Shown: one piece after another, positions 1 to 5,629 of the stretch
Layout of the letters: every line of letters begins with the position of its first letter
Position numbering within the stretch: position 1 is the first letter of the stretch
Assembly: GCF_947169445.1 (NCBI RefSeq)
Contig: NZ_CAMVPU010000119.1
Location: 1 to 5,647 of the forward strand
Source of the DNA: an uncultured Butyrivibrio sp.
GTDB taxonomy: Bacteria > Bacillota > Clostridia > Lachnospirales > Lachnospiraceae
DNA: 5,647 bases
Reading direction: 5' to 3'
Translations under genes and position numbers: made by a program
The notes under the pieces: generated by a model
The model's input: only the letters and a program-made list of their open reading frames with translations
Told to the model about the DNA's origin: nothing
Database searches by the model: none

Positions 1-561
1 GGAACTAGCGTCCGAGTATTACAAGATGCTTGTACCAAATAGACAAGAATCATCATTCATTTTTCTAAGGAAGAGTTTCATCATCTTGAAGGAATTGGTC
101 AGTTACGTGATTTGAAAATTCACAGTGAAAGTGGAAATAGAACCTTTGATATGGCTTTAACAGGAGATGTTTTAGAAGATGAACTGAAAAAATCTCATTT
201 TTACCAAAGTGGATGCGTTCAGAATAAAGTGGATTATCTTTATCTTCTAGAACGGATATTTGACGAAGACAATATAGTATTTAGATTCAGAAAATCGATG
301 AAAGGCAGTGGTAAGATAGAAGCTGAGTTGTTTCTGACTTCGGAGTTGGAGAATGGACAGTTCTTTGTATATCTTGATAGAGGCGAAGAATCTGATGAAG
401 AATACTACTGTAGGTCATTTGTGGCTAACCCTGAATTTGATAGAACGCAAGGACATGTAAAGCTTACTACCCTTTGGAAAGAAAAGATAAATTTTGAGAC
501 TGGCGAGAGAACTGTTTTGTATAGGTATAAAGATTTCTCACCAGATCAGCTAAATATGTGA
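1..561 (+). CDS. PBECR4-like nuclease-fold protein, 5' end cut and frameshifted
   Basis: The frame read from 43 to the TGA at 559-561 encodes a hydrophilic protein of about 170 residues. Its start carries the pattern FHHLEGIGQLRD, followed by a segment around YLYLLERIFDEDN and a strand-rich C-terminal half. From memory this fits PBECR4, a family of the Barnase/EndoU/ColicinE5/RelE-like nuclease superfamily found in phage and mobile-element proteins; activity here is unproven. A TTG at 112 gives 149 residues but would discard the HLxGI motif, so I doubt it is the true start. The frame has a TAG at 40-42, whereas the frame starting at base 2 reads ELASEYYKMLVPNRQ, a plausible beginning for such a protein. 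A missing base (or two extra) between about 43 and 60 would join them. The gene is therefore either a pseudogene or carries a sequencing error, and its true start lies left of the window. It is visibly AT-richer than the transporter operon, in keeping with mobile DNA. Family call moderate; function inferred. Confidence 0.6.
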
Positions 562-609
562 TGCAATGATTATTGAAGAATATAGTTATTCATTGATGAC
601 GAGGAAGAT

Positions 610-654
610 GTTTGACCAGTTGTTTGACCTTTCGGTCAGTCGGTGTTGTCAAAC
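610..654. repeat. Cluster of direct and inverted GTTTGACC repeats beside the tRNA fragment
   Basis: GTTTGACC occurs at 610-617 and again at 622-629, spaced one helical turn and a bit apart (12 bp). The complement GTCAAAC lies at 648-654, and TGACC-TTTC-GGTCA forms a small hairpin at 625-638. No T-run follows, so it is not an intrinsic terminator. Its position on the element side of the tRNA 3' fragment (687-711) suggests arm-type binding sites for a tyrosine integrase or excisionase; that role is inference only. Confidence 0.45.
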
Positions 655-686
655 CTCCTTTCCATGCGGGTTTTGAGATTTTTCAA

Positions 687-711
687 TCGTGTTCGAATCA
701 CGTCACTCCGA
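687..711 (+). other. tRNA 3'-end fragment (probably tRNA-Pro), likely attachment site
   Basis: This stretch reads as the last part of a tRNA: T-stem (688-691 pairing with 699-702, one T-T mismatch at 687/703), seven-base T-loop TTCGAAT, acceptor strand CACTCCG (704-710) and discriminator A at 711, with no encoded CCA. Upstream there is no D-arm or anticodon arm, so it is not a complete tRNA gene. G72 demands C at position 1, a pairing characteristic of bacterial tRNA-Pro, and CACTCCGA is a familiar Firmicute tRNA-Pro ending. A terminator of the kind found behind tRNAs follows directly. Integrative elements that insert into a tRNA 3' end leave such a fragment at their far end. Here the element, with the nuclease-like gene, would lie to the left and the intact tRNA further left, outside the window. 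Confidence 0.6.
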
Positions 712-719
712 TTGCATTG

Positions 720-745
720 AAAGCCGCTTGTTTAGCGGCTTTTTT
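720..745 (+). terminator. Intrinsic terminator behind the tRNA fragment
   Basis: An eight-base stem, AAAGCCGC (720-727) with GCGGCTTT (735-742), closes a seven-base loop and runs into six T residues (740-745). It probably served the tRNA gene whose 3' end is preserved just upstream. Read on the minus strand the same stem is followed by a weaker T-run, so it may also stop transcription coming from the kinase remnant at 832. Confidence 0.85.
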
Positions 746-762
746 ATTTTCACTTTTCAAAA

Positions 763-786
763 AAGTGAGTGACCAAGTGAGTGACC
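763..786. repeat. Perfect 12-bp tandem duplication
   Basis: AAGTGAGTGACC is repeated twice head to tail without a mismatch. The first copy also forms the right arm of a 7-bp hairpin, CACTTTT (751-757) with AAAAGTG (761-767). It lies in the non-coding stretch between the tRNA-type terminator and the kinase remnant. It could be a protein-binding site of the integrated element or a plain replication-slippage duplication; the sequence does not decide. Confidence 0.6.
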
Positions 787-831
787 TAATAGGACACCTT
801 ATTCTGCAGATAGCTTTCTTTGGACATGGTT

Positions 832-1080
832 TCAGCTTTTTAACGGAAGAATGATATTTAAGTGGAAGATATCGTTCTCCGTATTTGTGTTGAGGGCTCC
901 TTCGAACTTGTCTACAAGCAGCTTGATGCTCTTGATTCCATAGCCGGTTCCGGCACTGCCGACGTCTCTGACCGGCAATTCATCTTCAAAGACTATATTT
1001 CCTTCATAATAATTCCAAATATGTATCACAACAGAATCACCAAATTGCTTGAGGCTCACATCTATGAGGCGTTTGTCGGA
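832..1080 (-). pseudogene. C-terminal remnant of an AgrC/ComD-like GHKL sensor histidine kinase
   Basis: Read on the minus strand, about 80 residues ending at the TGA 834-832 match the end of the HATPase_c_5 (GHKL) domain of peptide-sensing kinases of the AgrC type. Visible are the strands SVVIHIWNYY and the glycine-rich ATP-lid motif GTGYGIKSIKLLVDKF, followed by the closing strand LNIILPL. The membrane sensor half, the phospho-acceptor helix and the N-box asparagine motif are missing. The open frame continues upstream to an ATG at 1218, but residues 1 to about 45 are cysteine- and asparagine-rich and merely antisense to the membrane-protein remnant. It therefore cannot bind ATP or signal as a kinase. 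Such kinases normally sit beside a LytTR response regulator and an autoinducer peptide gene; neither is present. Domain call is strong; the exact break point is uncertain by about 10 bases. Confidence 0.75.
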
Positions 1081-1452
1081 ATTGTTGCAACTGCTATCTG
1101 CAGCAATATGACAGTTACCTATGCACTTGGCAATCTTGGAACAATTATAGCACTTGGATGTAGCGGAATTGTTTTGGCAGTTCTTGCGGTAGTACTTCCA
1201 AATAAGTTTGGAAACCATGATATTCTTGGCACTATTTCAGTTTTGGGAGCGATAGCTCTTTTCACTACAGCATTTGGAAAGATCCTTTCAGAGAGAATCC
1301 TTCTCATCGCAGGACTTTTCAGCTACGACTCAGTTAATACTGTAGGCTGGCAGGTATTTAGCGTAACAGTAGTTGCATTTGCAGGTTTCATTGTGGGAGC
1401 GCTTGTTCTTATCATCGGCGCCTTCACCCGTTCTGTAAAGGAAAACGCATAA
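1078..1452 (+). pseudogene. C-terminal part of an unrecognised multi-pass membrane protein
   Basis: From about 1078 the plus frame encodes roughly 124 residues with about four hydrophobic segments, among them GTIIALGCSGIVLAVLAVV, LGAIALFTTAFG, ILLIAGLF and FAGFIVGALVLIIGAF, ending in a basic tail FTRSVKENA and TAA. I recall similar small membrane proteins in Lachnospiraceae genomes but cannot name a function. The open frame reaches back to a GTG at 862, giving 196 residues. However, its first 72 residues are the exact antisense of the kinase remnant, so I take them as an accident of the junction rather than protein. The first ATG in the credible part is at 1108, inside the first membrane segment, with no clear ribosome binding site. 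The natural N-terminus therefore looks deleted. If the chimera is translated it would be a new 196-residue protein. A strong terminator follows 29 bases downstream. Confidence 0.55.
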
Positions 1453-1481
1453 TTTGTACAAGATAATAATTCTTGAGGAAG

Positions 1482-1508
1482 ACTCCCGGCAGCTGCCGGG
1501 AGTTTTTT
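1482..1508 (+). terminator. Strong intrinsic terminator
   Basis: ACTCCCGGCAG at 1482-1492 is self-complementary with CTGCCGGGAGT at 1493-1503, giving a GC-rich perfect palindrome followed by six T residues (1503-1508). It ends the transcript of the membrane-protein remnant and insulates the transporter operon that starts just downstream. Confidence 0.92.
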
Positions 1509-1547
1509 GGCATATAATAAAAGATATAAAAATTGTGCAAGATTATG

Positions 1548-1576
1548 TTGACAACAATCGTAATTTATGAGAATAT
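1548..1576 (+). promoter_or_regulatory. Probable sigma-A promoter of the transporter operon
   Basis: A perfect -35 box TTGACA lies at 1548-1553. The best-spaced -10 (17 bp) is GAATAT at 1571-1576, which matches TATAAT at only three positions, so the -10 assignment is weak. The -35 is embedded in the imperfect dyad TGTTGACAACA (1546-1556). This is the only good candidate between the upstream terminator and the lipoprotein gene. It would start transcription near 1583, immediately before the palindrome at 1585-1600. Confidence 0.5.
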
Positions 1577-1584
1577 GGATGGGC

Positions 1585-1600
1585 GTTAGCGAATGCTAAC
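1585..1600. promoter_or_regulatory. Perfect palindrome, candidate metalloregulator operator
   Basis: GTTAGC-GAAT-GCTAAC is a perfect 6-bp inverted repeat. It sits at the expected transcription start and ends two bases before the ribosome binding site (GAGAGGAG, 1603-1610). The TTAG...CTAA half-sites with six bases between them resemble DtxR/MntR-type operators rather than the classic Fur box. Placed here it could block initiation or elongation when metal is plentiful. As RNA it could also form a small hairpin next to the ribosome binding site. The regulator's identity is inference. Confidence 0.55.
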
Positions 1601-1617
1601 AAGAGAGGAGCTTATTC

Positions 1618-2733
1618 ATGAAGAATAAATTATTATCTACAATTATGGCAGCAGTTATGGGGTTATCAGTAGTGGCTTGCGGAGCTTCAAATGAGACACA
1701 GACTGCCTCAAATTCAGTTAATACAGAGACAGAAGTAAATTCAGAAACAGAGGTAAACTCAGAGACAGCTGAGGGTAAGGCAACAGAGGATGCTTCTACA
1801 GACGAGATTTCAGCATCTGAGGATGTTTTCCCGCTCACTATCACACACGGCCTTGGCGAGACTGTTATTGAGTCAAAGCCTGAGAATGTTGTGGCAATTG
1901 CGTGGGGCAACCCCGATGTACCTCTTGCTCTTGGAGTTATGCCGGTTGGAATTTCAGAGGCCAATTTTGGACCAAGAGATGAGAATGGACTTCTTGCATG
2001 GACTGCCAAGGCTTTTGAGGATGCAGGCGTAAAGCCGAATGTATTTGATGATACAGACGGATGGGATTATGAGGCAATTTCAGATTGTGCTCCTGATGTG
2101 ATCCTTGCAGCTTATTCAGGACTTAGTCAGGAAGAGTATGACAGATTATCAGAGATAGCACCTGTTGTTGCTTATCCTGAGATTGCATGGTCCACAACAT
2201 GGCAGGAAGAGACAGTAAATGATGCCATTGCACTTGGCATGGAGAAAGAGGGCAGAGCACTGGTTGAAGATACAGAGAAGCTCATTGCTGATAAACTTTC
2301 TCAGTATCCCGAGCTCGAAGGCAAGAGAGTTGCTTTCTTCTGGCTTTCAGAGGATGACCTTGGAACCTTCTACATTTACACAAGCAATGATCCAAGAGCT
2401 GCCTTCCTTTCAGACCTTGGGTTTGTAACACCTGACAGCGTAAAGAGCCTTATCACAAGTGATCAGGATTTCTCAATCACAGTAAGTGCTGAGAATGCAG
2501 ATCTTTTGACTGATGTAGATATCATCATCACTTACGGAACAGAGTCACTTGTAGATGCAATGCAGGCCGACGGAAGATTTGCAAACATTCCGGCTGTAAA
2601 GAACGGAGCATTTGTGCTTCTCGATTCAAATGATGTTCTTGCAGCAGCCAGCACACCAACAGTTCTTTCCATTCCTTATGCAATTGATGACTATTTGAAA
2701 GCGCTTAATGATGCAGCAGAAAAAATTCAGTAA
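1618..2733 (+). CDS. Iron-siderophore-type ABC transporter substrate-binding lipoprotein
   Basis: This 371-residue protein is the extracellular binding component of the importer encoded by the next three genes. Residues 1-21 form a lipoprotein signal peptide: basic start MKNK, hydrophobic core, lipobox VVAC with Cys21 as the lipid anchor. Residues 22-69 are a low-complexity, Glu/Thr/Ser-rich linker that includes a short repeat (ETEVNS twice). From about residue 71 to the end runs a class III (FepB/FhuD/TroA-like) periplasmic binding fold with familiar landmarks: KPENVVAI, the segment LALGVMPVG, and the APDVILAAYSGLSQEEYDRL stretch before APVV. The family binds ferric siderophores, haem or cobalamin; the FepB-like style favours a ferric siderophore, but the ligand cannot be read from sequence. 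The ATG at 1618 is preceded at 7-base spacing by GAGAGGAG, so the start is firm. It is the first gene of the operon, downstream of a promoter and operator-like palindrome, and its 3' end overlaps the first permease by 26 nt. Confidence 0.93.
   Translation: MKNKLLSTIMAAVMGLSVVACGASNETQTASNSVNTETEVNSETEVNSETAEGKATEDASTDEISASEDVFPLTITHGLGETVIESKPENVVAIAWGNPDVPLALGVMPVGISEANFGPRDENGLLAWTAKAFEDAGVKPNVFDDTDGWDYEAISDCAPDVILAAYSGLSQEEYDRLSEIAPVVAYPEIAWSTTWQEETVNDAIALGMEKEGRALVEDTEKLIADKLSQYPELEGKRVAFFWLSEDDLGTFYIYTSNDPRAAFLSDLGFVTPDSVKSLITSDQDFSITVSAENADLLTDVDIIITYGTESLVDAMQADGRFANIPAVKNGAFVLLDSNDVLAAASTPTVLSIPYAIDDYLKALNDAAEKIQ
1729..1764 (+). repeat. 18-bp tandem repeat inside the lipoprotein linker
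   Basis: Two consecutive 18-base units (1729-1746 and 1747-1764), differing at three third-codon positions, encode TEVNSE twice, and a partial third unit follows. It lengthens the flexible linker between the lipid anchor and the binding domain. Silent differences between the copies suggest the duplication is not recent. Confidence 0.7.
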
Positions 2734-3724
2734 TTACAAGTTAATAACAGGGCTGGTGGTGGAGATCGCCTTCGTGCTTTTGGGAGTTTTTCTCTCAATA
2801 TCATATGGCAGCAAAAGCATTCCTTTTTCGGATGTGACGGGATTTTTTACAGGGGCACTTACAGATGACTTTACTTCAGCAGTTATCTCAGCCAGAATAC
2901 CCAGAACAGTTTTTGGGCTTCTGGCCGGTGCGGCGCTTGGGGTATCGGGAGCACTGATGCAGGCTATCACCAGGAACCCTATTGCTGACCCAAGTATCCT
3001 GGGAGTCAACACCGGGGCTTCGCTTCTTGTGGTGATCGGGATAGCATATCTTAATATTTCCTCCGGGATAAAGCTTATCGGACTTTCTTTTACGGGAGCT
3101 ATAATTACAGCTCTTTTTGTATATGGAATCGCATCTGTGGGCTATGGGGGTGCAAACTCGATAAAACTTGCCCTGGCGGGAGCTGCGGTATCAACAGCTC
3201 TTGGAGCGCTGGTAAACACCATTATGCTTCCTGATTCACAGGTCATGAAGGAGTTCAGATTCTGGCAGGTGGGCAGCATAAGCGGAGCTACCTGGGATGA
3301 TGTTAGGCTCCTTATTCCGTTTTTTGTTGTCGGCGCAGGTTGTGCACTTCTTTGCGCATCCCCTTTAAATGCATTGGCTCTTGGAGATGAGATGGCTGTA
3401 TCCCTTGGGGTAAAGGTTGGACAGATAAGGCTGTTTACTGCGTTTGCAGGAGTGCTTTTATGCGCGTCAGTTACTGCTCTTGCAGGACCTATCGGCTTTG
3501 TGGGACTTATGCTTCCACATGTTTGCAGGCAGCTTTTTGACAATGATCTGAGAATAATAATTCCAATGTCCATGATCGGAGGAGCAGGTCTTTTAACCTT
3601 TTCCGATGTACTTGGAAGAATACTGGGAAGACCCGGGGAGCTTGAGGTTGGAATTATTACTGCAATAGTCGGCGCTCCGGTATTTATCTGGATCGTTTGG
3701 AAGACAAAGGCAAAGGGCATATGA
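2708..3724 (+). CDS. FecCD-family ABC transporter permease, first subunit
   Basis: This 338-residue integral membrane protein has the length and roughly ten hydrophobic segments usual for FecCD (BtuC-like) permeases, which pair to form the import channel. Landmarks are RIPR at 63-66, the family signature from G74 to G103 (including GVSGALMQ and NPIADPSILGVNTGAS), a cytoplasmic LGDEMAVSLGV loop expected to contact the ATPase, and the hallmark GPIGFVGLMLPH at 260-271. Two adjacent ATGs, 2708 and 2711, are possible starts; both lie inside the lipoprotein gene, giving a 23-26 nt overlap. No strong ribosome binding site is visible in front of them, so translation probably depends on ribosomes finishing the upstream gene. 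Either start leaves a short basic tail before the first membrane segment, as the family expects. It most likely forms a heterodimer with the following permease. Confidence 0.93.
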   Translation: MMQQKKFSNYKLITGLVVEIAFVLLGVFLSISYGSKSIPFSDVTGFFTGALTDDFTSAVISARIPRTVFGLLAGAALGVSGALMQAITRNPIADPSILGVNTGASLLVVIGIAYLNISSGIKLIGLSFTGAIITALFVYGIASVGYGGANSIKLALAGAAVSTALGALVNTIMLPDSQVMKEFRFWQVGSISGATWDDVRLLIPFFVVGAGCALLCASPLNALALGDEMAVSLGVKVGQIRLFTAFAGVLLCASVTALAGPIGFVGLMLPHVCRQLFDNDLRIIIPMSMIGGAGLLTFSDVLGRILGRPGELEVGIITAIVGAPVFIWIVWKTKAKGI

Positions 3725-4755
3725 CAAATTCAATAGATAATGATTTAAGAAAAATATATAAAAAGCATGACGTTCAGAACGCCTTTTGCATCGTGGCTCT
3801 TGTTGTCATCATCGGCATTCTTTCAGTGTTTATGATGACTCTTGGCAATACTGATTATTCGTTAAAAGAGGTGTTTGGATACCTGCTTAGTAATGAAACA
3901 AAAGGAGCTGCATATACCATAAAAACCTTGAGGCTTCCAAGACTGCTGGTAGGCGGTTTTGCGGGATTTGCTTTTGGTATTTCAGGATTTACTTTTCAAA
4001 ATCTGTTAAGAAATCCTCTTGCTTCTCCGGATATTATAGGAGTTACGGCAGGATCCTCTGCGGCAGCTGTTTTCTGCATTCTGATCCTTGGAATAAGCGG
4101 CGCGGCTGCTTCCTTTTTTGCTGTGGCAGCAGGACTTATCATAACTACACTGATATTTCTTTTATCAGGAAAAGGACATGCATTCTCAAGCAGGATGATC
4201 CTCATAGGAATCGGAATGCAGGCGGTTTTGAATGCATTGATATCATGGATGCTGCTGGTGGGCTCAGAGTATGATGTAGGAACTGCGCTCAGATGGCTTC
4301 GCGGAAGTCTTAATCTTGTGCAGATGAGTGATGTGCCTGTAATTGTGACAGTGACTGTTATTTGCAGCGGACTGCTTCTTATATGTAACAGATACCTTCG
4401 TATGATGCAGCTTGGTGACGAATATGCGACGACACTCGGAGTTCCGATGACAGCAGTAAGAGTATGCTGTATGGTCTGTGCGCTTGTGCTTAGTGCAACA
4501 GCGACAGCTGCCACAGGCCCGATCGCATCGGTTGCATTCTTATCAGGGCCGATTGCCCAGAAATGCACCAGGAACGGCAAAAATGCCATGGCTGTTGCAG
4601 GCCTTGTGGGAACGATACTTGTTTTTGCATCAGAACTTGTCAGCAAGAACGTTTTTGAGACGAAGTACCCTGTTGGTGTTATAACAGGACTTTTAGGGGC
4701 ACCGTATCTTCTTTTGTTACTGCTAAACCTGAACAGAAAGGGAGAAAAGATCTAA
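3721..4755 (+). CDS. FecCD-family ABC transporter permease, second subunit
   Basis: With the ATG at 3721 this is a 344-residue polytopic membrane protein, the second half of the channel. The start codon overlaps the previous stop in an ATGA arrangement and follows a purine-rich AAGGCAAAGGG. A TTG at 3697 is also in frame, but it would add eight residues for no gain, so 3721 is preferred. Residues 1-22 form a charged, probably cytoplasmic tail, longer than in the first subunit. Family landmarks are LRLPRLL (70-76), GISGFTFQNLLRNPLASPD (86-104) with GVTAGSS after it, and a cytoplasmic LGDEYATTLGV loop. The segment that normally reads GPIxFVGLxxPH reads GPIASVAFLSGPIAQ at 266-280, lacking the usual Pro-His; FepG-like second subunits tolerate variation here. 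The stop overlaps the ATPase start by one base. Confidence 0.93.
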   Translation: MTNSIDNDLRKIYKKHDVQNAFCIVALVVIIGILSVFMMTLGNTDYSLKEVFGYLLSNETKGAAYTIKTLRLPRLLVGGFAGFAFGISGFTFQNLLRNPLASPDIIGVTAGSSAAAVFCILILGISGAAASFFAVAAGLIITTLIFLLSGKGHAFSSRMILIGIGMQAVLNALISWMLLVGSEYDVGTALRWLRGSLNLVQMSDVPVIVTVTVICSGLLLICNRYLRMMQLGDEYATTLGVPMTAVRVCCMVCALVLSATATAATGPIASVAFLSGPIAQKCTRNGKNAMAVAGLVGTILVFASELVSKNVFETKYPVGVITGLLGAPYLLLLLLNLNRKGEKI

Positions 4756-5558
4756 TGGATGGATTTGCACTTAGTCATGATTTCTGTGCCAAGAACATCA
4801 GCACGGGATATGAAGAAAAACTGATACTTAAGGATATGAATATTACCATCCCTGCTGGAAAGTTCAGTGTTTTGATCGGACCAAACGGCTGCGGAAAATC
4901 AACTTTATTAAAGAGCTTTGCACGTCTCTTAAAGCCAAAGTGCGGAAACATTCTTCTGGACGGAAAATCAATTTATGAACTTCCAACCCAGCACCTGGCA
5001 AAGGAGATAGGGCTTCTTCCCCAGTCCCCGATTGTCCCTGCGGGCATAACAGTGGCAGACCTGGTTGCGCGAGGAAGGTTTCCTTATCAGAATCTTTTCG
5101 GGCAGCTGTCAAAGGCTGACTATGAGGCTATTGCCTGCGCTATGGAAGCAATGGGAATAGCGGAGCTTGCAGATAAGAGTGTGGATTCACTATCCGGCGG
5201 CCAGAGGCAGAGAGTATGGATTGCGCTGGTCCTTGCGCAGGACACAGATATCCTTCTTCTCGATGAGCCAACCACCTACCTCGACATTGCATATCAGGTA
5301 GAGATCCTGGACTGCCTGGCAAAACTTAACAAATTAAAGAAGACCACAATAGTGGCCATCCTCCACGACATCAACCTATCCATCAGATATGCTGACCACA
5401 TCTTCGCTATGAAGAAAGGACAGCTCCTTGCAGAAGGAACTCCAAGAGACATCATCACAACCGATCTCATGAAAGAAGTCTACAGCATGGAGAGCTCCAT
5501 CATCACCGATCCCGAAACCGGAGACCCCTACGTTATCCCAAGGAGCAAAGCCGGCTGA
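4755..5558 (+). CDS. Iron-siderophore-type ABC transporter ATP-binding protein
   Basis: This 267-residue cytoplasmic ATPase powers the importer. All catalytic motifs are intact: Walker A GPNGCGKST (42-50), Q-loop Gln90 in LLPQSP, signature LSGGQ (146-150), Walker B DILLLDE (165-171) with catalytic Glu171, D-loop YLD (175-177) and switch His204 in ILHDIN. The GRFPYQ segment at 107-112, and the DLVARGR before it, are typical of the FepC/FecE/FhuC group of ferric-siderophore importers. The ATG overlaps the stop of the second permease (TAATG), with AGGGAGAAAAG shortly upstream as ribosome binding site. It presumably works as a homodimer under the two FecCD subunits. A cobalamin or haem importer ATPase would look similar, but siderophore is favoured. 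Its stop codon overlaps a short ORF that follows. Confidence 0.95.
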   Translation: MDGFALSHDFCAKNISTGYEEKLILKDMNITIPAGKFSVLIGPNGCGKSTLLKSFARLLKPKCGNILLDGKSIYELPTQHLAKEIGLLPQSPIVPAGITVADLVARGRFPYQNLFGQLSKADYEAIACAMEAMGIAELADKSVDSLSGGQRQRVWIALVLAQDTDILLLDEPTTYLDIAYQVEILDCLAKLNKLKKTTIVAILHDINLSIRYADHIFAMKKGQLLAEGTPRDIITTDLMKEVYSMESSIITDPETGDPYVIPRSKAG

Positions 5559-5629
5559 TGTTCAAAAAAGTAGTGCCGCCGCAAGGACAATCATTGGAAC
5601 TTGCTAAAGAGATAACAGGAGAAGTATGA
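5558..5629 (+). CDS. 23-residue ORF coupled to the ATPase gene (uncertain)
   Basis: An ATG at 5558 shares its A with the ATPase stop (TGATG) and opens a 23-codon frame beginning MFKKVVPPQG and ending KEITGEV before TGA at 5627-5629. The composition (basic start, then amphipathic LELAKEITGEV) is protein-like. An AGGAG lies 12 bases upstream, which is rather far, so translation would rely on coupling. Its stop overlaps the next ATG. I do not recognise it. It could be a genuine tiny protein, a leader that couples the next gene, or the broken start of a longer gene. Confidence 0.35.
   Translation: MFKKVVPPQGQSLELAKEITGEV

Noticed and set aside
566..676. 36-codon plus frame starting MIIEEYSYSLMTRK
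   Set aside because: No ribosome binding site is visible and the frame crosses the repeat cluster with a cysteine-rich, unconvincing end; it may be a decayed piece of element DNA, but I cannot support it as a gene.
641..711. Complete tRNA gene starting at CGGTGTT
   Set aside because: The acceptor would have two mismatches, the length is 71 rather than at least 73, and no D-arm or anticodon arm can be drawn, so only the 3' fragment is kept.
612..854. Plus-strand 80-codon open frame
   Set aside because: It runs straight through the repeat cluster, the tRNA fragment, the terminator hairpin and the tandem repeat, has no ribosome binding site, and shows no protein family features.
862..1077. First 72 codons of the 196-codon plus-strand frame (GTG start)
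   Set aside because: They are the antisense of the well-recognised GHKL domain on the minus strand, so they are unlikely to be evolved coding sequence.
1454..1543. Near-repeat TTGTACAAGAT (1454-1464) and TTGTGCAAGAT (1533-1543) on either side of the terminator
   Set aside because: Only 11 bases with one mismatch in AT-rich DNA, with no further structure; probably chance.
1546..1556. Dyad TGTTGACAACA over the -35 box as an operator
   Set aside because: Five-base arms that largely arise from the -35 consensus itself; the palindrome at 1585-1600 is a much better candidate.
1509..1617. Cobalamin or other riboswitch upstream of the binding-protein gene
   Set aside because: The leader after the predicted transcription start is only about 35 bases, too short for a cobalamin riboswitch, and no B12-box-like element is visible.
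3142..3720. Long minus-strand open frame opposite the first permease
   Set aside because: It is the shadow of a clear FecCD gene; Pro/Ser/Thr-rich translation typical of antisense to a membrane protein.
3996..4646. Long minus-strand open frame opposite the second permease
   Set aside because: It lies entirely within a well-supported permease gene and has no domain features.
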